From an uncultured Ezakiella sp. (lineage in GTDB: Bacteria > Bacillota > Clostridia > Tissierellales > Peptoniphilaceae), in NCBI GenBank assembly GCA_947293975.1, contig CAMYPV010000057.1:1-7427 (forward strand): a DNA stretch of 7,427 bases. Reading direction: 5' to 3'. How positions within the stretch are numbered: the stretch's first letter is position 1; each line of letters opens with the position of its first letter. The position numbers and the translations under genes were made by a program. Of the stretch, positions 7,309 to 7,427 are shown in pieces. The notes under the pieces are model-generated. The model saw only the letters and a program-made list of their open reading frames with translations. It did no database searches and was not told the origin of the DNA.

Positions 7309-7427
7309 TTAGTTTTCTTTGGTTTCATTTCCCAGATGTCTTAGTTTGTCGACTTGGTCTTCGCGTCCAAGTACTATTAGGACGTCTCCTATTTTAAAGG
7401 TGTAGTCAGTTGGTGGGTTAAATAGCA
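7309..7427 (-). CDS. TrkA-C domain protein, likely potassium-uptake regulator (C-terminal end only)
   Basis: Reading the minus strand from the right edge gives 38 codons and a TAA at 7311-7309. The peptide contains FNPPTDYTFKIGDVLIVLGR followed by EDQVDKLRHL. The pattern N-P-x-x-D-(x5)-GD-x-L-(I/V)-x-x-G is the end of a TrkA-C (RCK-C) ligand-binding domain. This domain is found in cytoplasmic regulators of Trk/Ktr potassium transporters and in some other transporters. Most of the gene, including any nucleotide-binding TrkA-N domain, lies beyond the window, so KtrA/TrkA against another TrkA-C protein cannot be settled. The short charged tail after the domain is ordinary. The gene converges on the defence operon and shares its terminator. 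It looks like a housekeeping gene and so marks the probable right border of the defence locus. Confidence 0.8.
   Translation of the reverse strand, partial: LFNPPTDYTFKIGDVLIVLGREDQVDKLRHLGNETKEN

Overview
The window is almost entirely one plus-strand defence operon from an AT-rich bacterium. Purine-rich AGGAG-type ribosome binding sites, heavy AT codon use and protein resemblance point to Bacillota (Firmicutes), most likely a clostridial or Tissierellia/Peptoniphilus-like anaerobe. The genus is an inference and I would not name a species.

Layout, left to right: (1) the C-terminal 337 residues of an SNF2-type helicase, cut by the left edge (to 1015); (2) a DUF4391 protein (1017-1628); (3) a type III restriction-modification methyltransferase, Mod (1621-3486); (4) an unrecognised, very AT-rich 219-residue protein with faint HEPN/AbiJ-like character (3488-4147); (5) the type III restriction subunit, Res, with complete helicase and PD-(D/E)XK nuclease motifs (4137-7250). 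A strong hairpin terminator follows at 7257-7288. On the opposite strand, running into the right edge, is the end of a gene whose product resembles the TrkA-C domain of a potassium-uptake regulator. This probably marks the chromosomal border of the defence locus.

The genes are tightly packed: gaps are 1 nt and overlaps are 8 and 11 nt. No promoter or terminator is visible between them, so a single transcript starting left of the window, with translational coupling, is the simplest reading. Mod and Res together should form an ATP-dependent type III restriction enzyme and N6-adenine methyltransferase. The helicase and DUF4391 protein look like a co-transcribed accessory pair. Their biochemical role is not known to me.

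Two segments differ in composition from the rest. By hand count, the target-recognition part of mod is about 28-34% GC, against 41-43% in the conserved regions on either side. The gene between mod and res is about 27% GC. Both suggest local exchange or insertion within an older operon. The inserted gene is the best candidate here for something not yet described.
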